From CAIJXB01 sp964439595 (GTDB lineage Bacteria; Chlamydiota; Chlamydiia; Chlamydiales; Rhabdochlamydiaceae): 64,000 nt of DNA. Position numbers and translations under genes: made by a program. Below, piece by piece: positions 35,407 through 43,793 of the stretch. Every line of letters starts with the position of its first letter. Positions within the stretch are counted from its first letter, which is position 1. Location: NCBI GenBank assembly GCA_964439595.1, contig CAYTOK010000014.1, positions 4,133 to 68,132 of the forward strand. Reading direction: 5' to 3'. A model generated the notes under the pieces. The model made no database searches. It saw only the letters and a program-made list of their open reading frames with translations, and was not told the origin of the DNA.

Positions 35407-36735
35407 TTAAGGTTCTTCTAAAAGCAGAACCCACAAAGGAACTATTTTACAAGGAAGTGTCGATATATTTTTTACTATCGTTTTCACCACAATAAACGCT
35501 TCTGCTTTCGGAAACATAATCTTAGCCTCTTCAATTGCTCGAAGCTCTCTATCAAACACCTTAGAATCTTCTAAATTCCCAACTACTACCTGCCATATTT
35601 GGGTAATAGCATTCCCTTCTCTTACGATAAAATCAATTTCACCCTCCTGACTCCAATAAAAAATGTTATCTCCAAATCGTCTCCTTAAACTGTGATAGAC
35701 TAAAGATTCCGTTAAATGCCCCTCATCAGCAGAGTGAGCTAAACTTACAGCGTTACGCAAACCCAAGTCCATTGCATATACTTTTCGAGGATGTCTCTGC
35801 CTTATTGAGGCCTTAAGACTAAAAAATGGAACAGCCTCTATCATAAAAGCCTCTTGAAGATACTGGAAATAACTTGCAGCTGCATCAATGGAAACCTGAA
35901 ACACAGCAGAAATCCTTTGAAAGGAAATAAGATTTCCTGTTTGTGTTAATAAATGAGCAGCTAAATTACGCAATAAAACAGGGTCGCGTATGCTATATCG
36001 CAAAACAATGTCTTTGTACAAAATGTCACTGAAATACTCAGCAAGGATATGTCGCTTATGCTCAAAATCCCCTGCAAGAGTTACAGCAGGAAATCCTCCC
36101 CATTGCTCATAATCATTAAGGGCTTGCTTAACTATTGCAGGAGCCCTCATAGGCAAACGATGCTTTGGTGCCTTAATTTGGCGAAATTCCAAATATTCTG
36201 CAAAATTTAAAGGAGTTATTTCAAAAGAAAGATGACGCCCCGTAAGCAGCGTGGCAATCTCTCTAGACATAAGTTTCGCTGAAGATCCTGTTATAAAAAT
36301 TTTAACATCTTCAGTTTCGCTTCTTGCGCGCACCCATCTCTCCCATTCCGGAATGTTGTGTACTTCATCTAAAAATAAAAAAACTCTACCTTCCGGAAAA
36401 ATATTCTCACGGTAGCTGTCGTACATTTCATCTAATCCCTTCAAATTTAAAAAGGGAATTAACTGTGGTTCTTCAAAATTCAGATGTAACATGGCTTGCT
36501 GCGCAACACCCTCCTTCTCTAAAGCATCCATGATTTGGTACAGGATCGTGCTTTTTCCACTTCGTCTAGGCCCTATTAAAACAAGAATTTCCTGGGTATG
36601 AACGTAAGGCAAAATCTCAGCCGTCTTCGCTCGTAAAACACCGCTCTTAAGGAGATTTGACCCCCATCGGTTCCATTTATAAAGAATTTCAATCACAGAA
36701 GTTTGTCCGTTATAACCTTTGAATATACCATACAT
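35407..36735 (-). CDS. AAA+ ATPase of the DUF4143 family
   Basis: This is a 442-aa protein. The N-terminal ATPase domain has a Walker A motif, LIGPRRSGKSTI (about residue 58), and a Walker B region, RVFLFLDEVHNI, followed by the sensor strand IFITGSSAKLMSREIATLLTGR typical of this family. The C-terminal DUF4143 part includes EIDFIVREG, a restriction-endonuclease-like pattern. Such ATPases are widespread, patchily distributed and often horizontally transferred; their function is unknown. The first codons are uncertain: there is no clear ribosome site, and a GTG 13 codons downstream (before IEILYKWNRWG) is a reasonable alternative. It is flanked by housekeeping genes and looks like a single-gene insertion. 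Confidence 0.88.
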   Translation of the reverse strand: MYGIFKGYNGQTSVIEILYKWNRWGSNLLKSGVLRAKTAEILPYVHTQEILVLIGPRRSGKSTILYQIMDALEKEGVAQQAMLHLNFEEPQLIPFLNLKGLDEMYDSYRENIFPEGRVFLFLDEVHNIPEWERWVRARSETEDVKIFITGSSAKLMSREIATLLTGRHLSFEITPLNFAEYLEFRQIKAPKHRLPMRAPAIVKQALNDYEQWGGFPAVTLAGDFEHKRHILAEYFSDILYKDIVLRYSIRDPVLLRNLAAHLLTQTGNLISFQRISAVFQVSIDAAASYFQYLQEAFMIEAVPFFSLKASIRQRHPRKVYAMDLGLRNAVSLAHSADEGHLTESLVYHSLRRRFGDNIFYWSQEGEIDFIVREGNAITQIWQVVVGNLEDSKVFDRELRAIEEAKIMFPKAEAFIVVKTIVKNISTLPCKIVPLWVLLLEEP

Positions 36736-36793
36736 ATAACCGATATAACCGTTAAAGTCAATACCAGCCCTCCAAAATACAGCAAAAAACCAA

Positions 36794-37684
36794 TCAACTA
36801 AAAGCCCAGACTATAATCCTACTTTTTTTTTGACCTTGAGCCATTTCTATCGTTGTAACAAGACTCCCCCCTACATTTTCAAGTCCCGCATATATTGCAG
36901 GCAGATGATCTGCTTTAGCTACAAGAGCAGAAAAAAAGCGACACTTATTTTTAAACAGGGAGCTTTCTTCTATCATACGTCGGATAAATGACACTTCTCC
37001 ACCAGGGCACCAAAGCTCTGAGCTCTTACCTCCAAAATTCAATACATTTGTTTTAATGCCCAAATTTTTCCATTTTCGCTGAGTCCCTTTTTTAGCTTCC
37101 TCAAAGGATGAATGGAAAGGGGGGTTACAAATAACCATGTCAAAATGATCTTCTTCTCTTATAACTCCCTTAAATATATTAACAGCATTAGTTTGAGTCC
37201 TGAAAGAGATCACTTCCTCCATATGATTTAATTGCACTATCTTCTTAGCTGATGCTAAGGCTCCCTCATCTATATCTACCCCTACAAAGCTCCATCCATA
37301 TTCCTTATTGCCAATAAGAGGATAAATGCAGTTGGCTCCCACGCCAATATCTAAAACACGCAAAGAACTCCCTGTAGGAATATTTCCCTTACTGTAATCA
37401 CCCAAAAAATCTGCTATGTAATGAATATAATCCGCCCTTCCTGGAATCGGAGGGCAAAGATAACCTTCCGGGATATCCCATAAAACCCCATAAAAATGGA
37501 GTAGTATCGCTCTATTTAAAGCTTTAACAGCTTTGGGATCCGAAAAATCAATAGATTCTTCTTTAAACCTATTAAGCAATATAAATGTTTGAAGAGTAGG
37601 GAAACTGTCAACAAGAGCCCTAAAGTTATAGCGTCCTCTATGTTTATTACGTGGATGTAAAGGTTTTTCTAAATCTTTATCCAT
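36794..37684 (-). CDS. rlmF: 23S rRNA (adenine-1618-N6)-methyltransferase RlmF
   Basis: This is a 296-aa protein if the ATG at 37684 is used (GGAGG upstream; a GTG one codon earlier is also possible). The SAM-binding GIGANCIYPLIG motif and the MVICNPPFHSSFEEA amino-methyltransferase motif IV are clear, and the following RKWKNLG segment is characteristic of RlmF/METTL16-type enzymes. It methylates A1618 of 23S rRNA. The N-terminus (LHPRNKHRGRYNF) is the conserved family start. No operon partner is obvious. Confidence 0.93.
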   Translation of the reverse strand: MDKDLEKPLHPRNKHRGRYNFRALVDSFPTLQTFILLNRFKEESIDFSDPKAVKALNRAILLHFYGVLWDIPEGYLCPPIPGRADYIHYIADFLGDYSKGNIPTGSSLRVLDIGVGANCIYPLIGNKEYGWSFVGVDIDEGALASAKKIVQLNHMEEVISFRTQTNAVNIFKGVIREEDHFDMVICNPPFHSSFEEAKKGTQRKWKNLGIKTNVLNFGGKSSELWCPGGEVSFIRRMIEESSLFKNKCRFFSALVAKADHLPAIYAGLENVGGSLVTTIEMAQGQKKSRIIVWAFS

Positions 37685-37856
37685 CACCCCATCACCTCCT
37701 TAAAAAAGCCTGTTTCTCCACTCAATCTCTATAAAATTTCCCAGATACTACCACACTATCCACAAAAATGTAATTCTTTAAACCTCCCAATAGAAGCCCA
37801 CATAGCACACCTATTCTAGATAGTTGAAAAAGAGAGCTCTTAGAGCAATTTAAAAA

Positions 37857-38504
37857 CTACTTTTTATTAATTCGCCTATAGAAAGCCTTCTCTGTAATAG
37901 GGCCTTGAAATACAGGTCTAATACCCGAAGGGAACTCTGAAAATAAAGAAAAAAAACCTTCAACAGTGGAAGGACTTGTGAAAATAATTTCTTCAATATT
38001 TTCTAAGGAAGGAGGCTCTCCTTGCGGCTGAATCTCCGTATCATACAAATCTAAAACATAAGAAGTAGCTAAGGCCTCTATAAGGTAAGAAGAAAGCAAA
38101 GGTCTTGCTAAAGAAGATCTTGGATAAAAAACAGCTTGCTTTTCTAAGGAAATCTCCTTTAACAGATCAATCATACCTTCTTGCGTATTTGGAAAAGCTT
38201 CTAAAGTAGAATCTACTCCATGTTCCTTAAGAGCTTTTGTAGTAGAAGGTCCTATAGAAACACATTTCCCCGCAAGTAGTTCCCCAGGAGATAGCGAAAG
38301 TTCTTTTGCTAAAGAAAATAAAATATGAACGGCATTTTTACTTGTAAAAAGACAAAGAAAATAGCTAGATAATTGCATTAGAGCTCTTTGCACTTCTAGG
38401 TCTTGACTGCTTTTTGGAATAAGTCGGATAATAGGATAGTGGATAAGGGGTTTATTATGAACAAAACAAGAAGGATCTGTCCCTAAATAAAGCGCTTTTT
38501 TCAT
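37857..38504 (-). CDS. hemD: Uroporphyrinogen-III synthase
   Basis: This 215-aa protein has the two-lobed HemD pattern: an early CLFTSKNAVHILFSL segment and a late EEIIFTSPSTVEGFFSLF segment, the conserved Ser/Thr-Asn/Ser motifs that line the cleft. HemD sequences are very divergent, and the call is strengthened by the 4-bp overlap with hemC. Together they would turn porphobilinogen into uroporphyrinogen III for haem synthesis. It is slightly shorter than the usual 240-260 aa. Confidence 0.85.
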   Translation of the reverse strand: MKKALYLGTDPSCFVHNKPLIHYPIIRLIPKSSQDLEVQRALMQLSSYFLCLFTSKNAVHILFSLAKELSLSPGELLAGKCVSIGPSTTKALKEHGVDSTLEAFPNTQEGMIDLLKEISLEKQAVFYPRSSLARPLLSSYLIEALATSYVLDLYDTEIQPQGEPPSLENIEEIIFTSPSTVEGFFSLFSEFPSGIRPVFQGPITEKAFYRRINKK

Positions 38505-39169
38505 AAAAAAAATCGATTTAAAGGGGCAAAAAGAGCTTTCATTTCATGATCATCTTCTTTTGCTACTACGGCAAGGCTTCCCTGTCTTGCTGCACCTCTT
38601 CCAGGTAAAAGCATAGTCTCTCTCTGAATTTGCAATCTAATAAGCGCTGCTTTAGCTATTACAAGAGCATCGACAACTCCACTATCTAAAAGCTCTAGTC
38701 TTTTTTCTATAGTTCCTCGAATATCTACAGGGACTAAATCATCTCTAAAAGCTCTTATGTTTTCTATGCGGCGTAATGAAGAAGTTCCGACTTTAGCATT
38801 TTTTTGTAAAGACTCTCTATCCTCTGCCGTGCGAAAGACTAAAACATCTGAAGGGTCTACCCCTTTGGTATATGCTATAGTAGCAAGTCCACTAGGAAGC
38901 TCATCGGGAAGATCTTTTGCTGAATGAATGCCTATTCGGCAAACTCCTTTTAGCACCGCTTCATCAATCTCTTTAGTAAAAAAATCTGTCCCCTCTTGCG
39001 TAAGAAGAGAAGTTGCCTGATCTGCATCCCCTGTTGTCATAAAAAACGTAGGGGTAAATTTCACCTGAGAATCTACTTGTCTTAATTCTAAAAGCACCTC
39101 TTGCACCTGAGCTCTAGAAAGTCTAGAGGCTCTTGCTGCAACAGAAATGGTTTTAGGTAATAAGATCAT
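38501..39169 (-). CDS. hemC: Short porphobilinogen deaminase lacking the cofactor-cysteine domain
   Basis: This 222-aa protein is about 90 residues shorter than usual for the family. The start (ATG with GAGG 6 bases upstream) is good. Domains 1 and 2 are recognisable: AARASRLSRAQ at the N-terminus, IGIHSAKDLP with the catalytic aspartate, GTSSLRR, and VDIRGTIEKRL. The protein ends just after LLPGRGAARQGSL and APLNRFFL, which corresponds to the end of domain 2. The C-terminal domain with the cysteine that holds the dipyrromethane cofactor is absent. The only cysteine (GVCRIG) is elsewhere. From memory, other chlamydial HemC proteins are also short, so this is likely a lineage trait and not a fresh truncation. 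It overlaps radA by 17 bp. Confidence 0.9.
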   Translation of the reverse strand: MILLPKTISVAARASRLSRAQVQEVLLELRQVDSQVKFTPTFFMTTGDADQATSLLTQEGTDFFTKEIDEAVLKGVCRIGIHSAKDLPDELPSGLATIAYTKGVDPSDVLVFRTAEDRESLQKNAKVGTSSLRRIENIRAFRDDLVPVDIRGTIEKRLELLDSGVVDALVIAKAALIRLQIQRETMLLPGRGAARQGSLAVVAKEDDHEMKALFAPLNRFFL

Positions 39170-40523
39170 GAATTGCCTCTTCTACTGTTTCAACTCCTTT
39201 TAACAAGATTTTCTGTTTTAAATCAACAGAAATGGCTCCCATACACTTTTTGGGAAGGATACACCTTTTAAAACCAAGATGCACAGCCTCTTTTATTCTA
39301 GCCTCTGCCTTAGCAACGCTTCTCACTTCTCCCCCAAGACCTACTTCTCCAAAAATAACAGTGTCTGGGTCTATAATACGATTACAAAAAGAAGAAATAA
39401 TTGCGGCAGATAGCCCTAAATCTATAGCTGGCTCGTAGATTTTGACTCCTCCTGCAATAGAAACAAACACATCGCAGTGATGAATTTGATACCCAACCTT
39501 TTTTTCTAAAACAGCAAGTAAAAGAGATAGTCTATTGGAGTCTATTCCTGCAGACTTTCTTGTTGCTGTTTGGAAAACAGAAGGAGCTACTAAAGATTGC
39601 GCTTCAATAAGAATAGCTCTAGACCCCTCTAAAGAAGGAATAATTACAGAACCTGTAGACTCCCTTCTCCTTTCTTGCAAGAAAAAATGAGACGGGTTGG
39701 TTACTTCTGTTAACCCTGCCGCATTCATCTGAAATAGTACGATTTCATCCGTAGGACCAAACCTGTTTTTGACACCCCTTAAGACACGATATCCCTGATG
39801 GCGATCCCCTTCAAAATCTAATACCACATCTACAATGTGCTCTAATACTCTAGGGCCTGCAATCTCTCCTGATTTTGTCACGTGTCCTACTAAAAAAGTA
39901 GCCATTCCAAGACGCTTAGATAGGTGCATAAATTCCATAGCAAGCTCTCTTACCTGAGAAACACTCCCCGGAGAAGACGAAATCTCTGCTTTATAGAGAA
40001 TCTGTATAGAGTCCACAATAAGAACTTCTGGCTTTAACTTTTCAATTTCTGCTTTAACATAAGCAAAATTCGTTTCGCTTAAAATAAAGAGCTTCTCATG
40101 TTGCACACCTAGACGTTTTGCTCTAAGGGCAGTTTGCTCTACCGACTCTTCTCCTGCGACATAAAGAACTACCCTACCTTGCGTAGCAATAGTCTCTGCC
40201 ATCTGTAAAAGAAGCGTCGACTTACCAATACCAGGGTCTCCGGCTATAAGAGATAAAGAACCAGGAACAATTCCTCCGCCAAGCAACTTATCAAAATCTT
40301 GCATTCCTGTTAAAACTCGTTTTAACGGAACAATTTGCACCTCTGATATACGAAGAGGCCTTGGTTTTTCTTGCACTTCTACCGTAAAGCGAGATGTTGA
40401 CTCTTCTATTTGGACCTCTTCTTCAAAGGTATTCCACTTCTGACAAGCAGAGCAACTGCCAGCCCATTTGAGCTGAATATGACCACATTCTCTGCAGGCC
40501 CAAAGAGTTTTGGTTTTAGCCAT
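39153..40523 (-). CDS. radA: DNA repair ATPase RadA (Sms)
   Basis: This 456-aa protein has the N-terminal zinc finger ACRECGHIQLKWAGSCSAC, then a RecA-like core with GDPGIGKSTLLLQ (Walker A). The RadA-specific KNRFGPTDE motif follows, with a C-terminal Lon-like domain. RadA drives branch migration and helps recombination repair and natural transformation. It overlaps rnc by 8 bp and hemC by 17 bp; the order rnc-radA-hemC is chlamydial. Confidence 0.96.
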   Translation of the reverse strand: MAKTKTLWACRECGHIQLKWAGSCSACQKWNTFEEEVQIEESTSRFTVEVQEKPRPLRISEVQIVPLKRVLTGMQDFDKLLGGGIVPGSLSLIAGDPGIGKSTLLLQMAETIATQGRVVLYVAGEESVEQTALRAKRLGVQHEKLFILSETNFAYVKAEIEKLKPEVLIVDSIQILYKAEISSSPGSVSQVRELAMEFMHLSKRLGMATFLVGHVTKSGEIAGPRVLEHIVDVVLDFEGDRHQGYRVLRGVKNRFGPTDEIVLFQMNAAGLTEVTNPSHFFLQERRRESTGSVIIPSLEGSRAILIEAQSLVAPSVFQTATRKSAGIDSNRLSLLLAVLEKKVGYQIHHCDVFVSIAGGVKIYEPAIDLGLSAAIISSFCNRIIDPDTVIFGEVGLGGEVRSVAKAEARIKEAVHLGFKRCILPKKCMGAISVDLKQKILLKGVETVEEAIHDLIT

Positions 40524-41238
40524 TTTTTTGCTCCTGAATTTTAGATAAAGCCTTTTCTGCAGCTTTTTGCTCAGCTTCTTTTTTAGATGAGCCTGTCCCT
40601 GTTCCTAAAAGTTCTTCGTCTAAAAACACACCCAGCTCAAAGATTTTATTATGATCCGGTCCCTGTTCATTAAGCACCTTATAAAAAGGCAGCGTTTGGT
40701 GTGTCCTTTGAAAATAATCTTGGAGATCGGCCTTCCAATTACGTAGAGGTTTCTGTAAAGAATTTTCCACCTCTTCTCCGAAAGAAGACCAAAAAAATGT
40801 TTTCACAACATCCATCCCCCCGTCTAAGTACAAAGAAGCTAAAAGAGCCTCAAAAAGATCTGCCTGAATAGATTCCTTAGCATGCCCCAGATGCATGCGC
40901 TCCCCCTTCCCAAGAAGAATAAATTCCGCTAAAGATAATTTCCTTGTAAACTGAGCGCACATAGCAGCTTCCACAAGATTCGCTCTTAAATACGACAGCT
41001 GTCCTTCTGACTCTTCAGGATATCTCTCATAAAGGTATTCTGAAATAAGCATTCCAAGAATAGAGTCCCCTAAAAACTCTAACCTTTCGTTATGATGACT
41101 CACTAAAGCTCTGTTTTCATTAAAAAACGAACGATGAATAAAGGCTAGAGTCAATTGTTTTTTATCTTTAAAAACATGCCCCAGCTTTTCTTCGATAAAC
41201 GGCAAATTTTGTAAAAGTTTTTGGTAAGGATCTAACAT
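40516..41238 (-). CDS. rnc: Ribonuclease III
   Basis: This is a 240-aa protein when started at the ATG at 41238; a TTG 12 codons upstream would add a poorly conserved stretch. The signature NERLEFLGDSILGMLI and a downstream acidic residue set (QADLFEALLASLYLDGG) define the catalytic domain. A double-stranded-RNA-binding domain follows at about 155-235 (DLQDYFQRTHQTLPFY through KKEAEQKAAEKAL). It processes rRNA precursors. Confidence 0.95.
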   Translation of the reverse strand: MLDPYQKLLQNLPFIEEKLGHVFKDKKQLTLAFIHRSFFNENRALVSHHNERLEFLGDSILGMLISEYLYERYPEESEGQLSYLRANLVEAAMCAQFTRKLSLAEFILLGKGERMHLGHAKESIQADLFEALLASLYLDGGMDVVKTFFWSSFGEEVENSLQKPLRNWKADLQDYFQRTHQTLPFYKVLNEQGPDHNKIFELGVFLDEELLGTGTGSSKKEAEQKAAEKALSKIQEQKNG

Positions 41239-41337
41239 AATACGAAAATATCTCTTGGTAAATTCAAGCCTCAATGCTAATCTATTGGCAAAAAAAAAGC
41301 ATTTTTTATTTCTTTATCTTCGATTAGGCGCTTATTT

Positions 41338-42531
41338 ATGGTCAAAGGCAATTTTTATTTTAATAAATTAAAAAGACCCTATATCTTCCCTATCATTGAA
41401 CAGAAGCTTTCTGAGGTAAAACTCCTTTATCCCGATGTCGATATCATTAATATGGGAATAGGCGATATAGCACTTCCCCTAGCTCCTTCCATTAGTAAAG
41501 CCATTACGCTTGCCGTAGAAGAAATGAAGGAACCTTTTTCGCTATATGGATATGGACCTTCTGAAGGCTACAGCTTTCTTCGCGAAGCGATTAAAGAAAA
41601 TTCTTATAAAGACCTGCCAGTTACCTCAGATGAGGTTTTTATATCCGATGGCATTAACACCGACATTGTAAATATTTTAGATCTCTTCCATAACTCCTGC
41701 TCCGTTGCCATCCCAAACCCCGCATACCCCGCTTATCTAGACTCTAATATACTAGACGGGAGACATAACCGTATCTATGTTATGCCTTGCACTAAAGAGA
41801 CCGGTTTTGTCCCCGAAAATCCCTCCTCACACTGCGATATTATATATCTATGCTCCCCTCATAATCCAACAGGCGTTGCCATGACGAGAGATCAGCTCAA
41901 AAAGTTTATAGATTACGCTATAAAAGAAAACTCTATTATTCTTTTTGACAATGCTTACGATGCTTTTGTGACCTCAAAAGATGTCCCTCAAAGTATTTAC
42001 GAAATCCCAGGAGCTGAAAAGGTAGCGATTGAGTTTAAAAGTTTTTCTAAATCAGCCGGATTCACTGGACTTCGCTGCTCTTATCTTATTCTCCCCAAGG
42101 GTATTCAAGTAGAAATACATAAGAAAAAACACTCTCTGCACGCCCTCTGGAAAAAAAGACAATCCATAAAATTTAACGGTGTCTCTTATCCTATTCAAAG
42201 AGGCGCTGCCGCCACCTTTTCTCCTCTAGGGAAAAAAGAAACAAAAGATCAAGTACAATTCTACCTATCTCAAGCAAGACAACTAAAAGAGGGCCTTGAA
42301 AAAGCTGGACAAATCTGCTATGGAGGAATAGACTCTCCTTATATTTGGTGGCAAACGCCAAAGGGGACAAGCTCCTGGGAATTCTTTGATTTACTTCTTC
42401 ATAAGTGTCAAATAATAGCAATTCCGGGGTGTGGATTTGGAAAGTATGGGGAGGGTTATGTCAGACTTTCAGGATTTAGCCTCCAAAAAAAAACAACAAA
42501 AGCTTTAGAGCGCATTCAACAACTGGTGTAA
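41338..42531 (+). CDS. dapL: LL-diaminopimelate aminotransferase
   Basis: This 397-aa PLP-dependent class I/II aminotransferase has NFYFNKLKRPYIFPII and INMGIGDIALPL at the N-terminus, CSPHNPTGVAMT, and SFSKSAGFTGLRCSY with the PLP lysine; these are typical of DapL. DapL converts tetrahydrodipicolinate to LL-diaminopimelate in one step, the route used by chlamydiae and plants. Its product is the substrate of DapF, encoded about 8 kb away. It is divergent from rnc. Confidence 0.94.
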   Translation: MVKGNFYFNKLKRPYIFPIIEQKLSEVKLLYPDVDIINMGIGDIALPLAPSISKAITLAVEEMKEPFSLYGYGPSEGYSFLREAIKENSYKDLPVTSDEVFISDGINTDIVNILDLFHNSCSVAIPNPAYPAYLDSNILDGRHNRIYVMPCTKETGFVPENPSSHCDIIYLCSPHNPTGVAMTRDQLKKFIDYAIKENSIILFDNAYDAFVTSKDVPQSIYEIPGAEKVAIEFKSFSKSAGFTGLRCSYLILPKGIQVEIHKKKHSLHALWKKRQSIKFNGVSYPIQRGAAATFSPLGKKETKDQVQFYLSQARQLKEGLEKAGQICYGGIDSPYIWWQTPKGTSSWEFFDLLLHKCQIIAIPGCGFGKYGEGYVRLSGFSLQKKTTKALERIQQLV

Positions 42532-42532
42532 T

Positions 42533-43180
42533 ATGAAATTTTCCCTGTCGGATTCATTTAGAAATTTCTTTTTAAAAAATGGAACCTTAGAGCTCGAAGA
42601 GATTCTTTCTTTAGAAGAAGCCGACCTTCTTTTAAATCTTATCACTCAAAAGAATACTACTTCTCCCTATATAGAGCTCGAAGCTGCTGGAAGAGATCTT
42701 TGGAGATCTAATGACGAGATTAAAAAAATTCTAATCAAATCCCGCATTGGAGAAATTGCCGCCTTTTTATATAAAAAAAGACCTATTAGATTAGGTTTTA
42801 CACAAACAATCATCCCTCAGTTGAAAAATACATTTCCTTTTTCTACAAACCACTCCCTGTTAGAAATAAGTAGCATGGATCCTGTTTTAGGAGGAGTATT
42901 CTTATGTCTTGGCAACTCTCAAGAAATACAAAGCAAGGAACTTCCTGACTTTAAAAACCAAACAAAAGGTAGCGCTATTTTCTTTTCTGCTAAATATCCA
43001 ATTCCTTTTGAGGATCTCATCCTAGAGCAAGGCCTTCAGGGCATGTTAATTTCTTTTGCTCCCGTAAAAATCCGCTATACGCTCCAACCCCTAGACAAAT
43101 TCACGCATTTTTTAAAAAAATCAGGATACACTTTTGGCGATCTTATCGAAGAAAAAGATGCCCCCTTCCTGTATCATTAA
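42533..43180 (+). CDS. Unknown protein encoded directly downstream of dapL
   Basis: This 215-aa protein has an ATG one base after the dapL stop, so it is co-transcribed and probably coupled. I do not recognise a named family; chlamydiae carry a conserved hypothetical gene at this position and this may be its counterpart. The start (FFLKNGTLELEEILSLEEADLL) and later IRLGFTQTIIPQ resemble the opening of phytanoyl-CoA-dioxygenase-like folds, but a clear iron-binding HxD...H set is not visible. No signal peptide or membrane segment is seen. Confidence 0.65.
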   Translation: MKFSLSDSFRNFFLKNGTLELEEILSLEEADLLLNLITQKNTTSPYIELEAAGRDLWRSNDEIKKILIKSRIGEIAAFLYKKRPIRLGFTQTIIPQLKNTFPFSTNHSLLEISSMDPVLGGVFLCLGNSQEIQSKELPDFKNQTKGSAIFFSAKYPIPFEDLILEQGLQGMLISFAPVKIRYTLQPLDKFTHFLKKSGYTFGDLIEEKDAPFLYH

Positions 43181-43190
43181 AAGGTGAAAG

Positions 43191-43703
43191 ATGCAAAAAT
43201 TCGTCTTCAAACCATACAGTCCTATTTTCCCAGAGCTTTTTCTCAAAGAAAAAAGGAGAATAGAGGGCCATTTACAAACAGCTTTAGCAATAGAGCATGT
43301 AGGAAGCACTGCTGTTGAATATTTGGGAGGCAAAGGAATCATTGATATTGTTATAGCTTGTAAACAAGAAGAAATGAGCATCCTATCAAAACAGCTTCAG
43401 GATCTAGGCTATGAGTTTAGAGAAACCTTTAGCACCGCTGATCGCTTGTATTTTATCACATACCTGCCAGATCCTGAAGAAGAGCAAAGAAGATATCACG
43501 TACATTTAACGTACTTAGAAAGTAACGACTATAAAGGCCTTCTTGAATTTAGAAATTACCTTAGAGCCAATCCTCTTATGGCTCAAGAATATGCTGAAAT
43601 AAAAAAAAATGCAGCTTTAACGGCGAATCAAGATGGCAAAAAATATCGAGAACTTAAAGATCCTATGTTCAAAAAAGTACAATCATTACTAGAAAAGCCA
43701 TAA
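43191..43703 (+). CDS. GrpB family protein (UPF0157)
   Basis: This 170-aa protein matches the GrpB family, a nucleotidyltransferase-like fold: PYSPIFPELFLKEKRRIEG, then AIEHVGSTAVEYLGGKGIIDI with the conserved GST and Asp, and RYHVHLTYLESNDY near the end. It has AAGGTG 7 bases before the ATG. Members are often annotated as possible nucleotidyltransferases or as fused to CoaE; a function is not established. Confidence 0.92.
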   Translation: MQKFVFKPYSPIFPELFLKEKRRIEGHLQTALAIEHVGSTAVEYLGGKGIIDIVIACKQEEMSILSKQLQDLGYEFRETFSTADRLYFITYLPDPEEEQRRYHVHLTYLESNDYKGLLEFRNYLRANPLMAQEYAEIKKNAALTANQDGKKYRELKDPMFKKVQSLLEKP

Positions 43704-43793
43704 GAACATTACAAACTTTTTAAGTAGAACAATATTCAAGATATTTAGTACGCTCAAGACTGCAAATTACTTCCCTAAAAGGACTTTCTTGTC

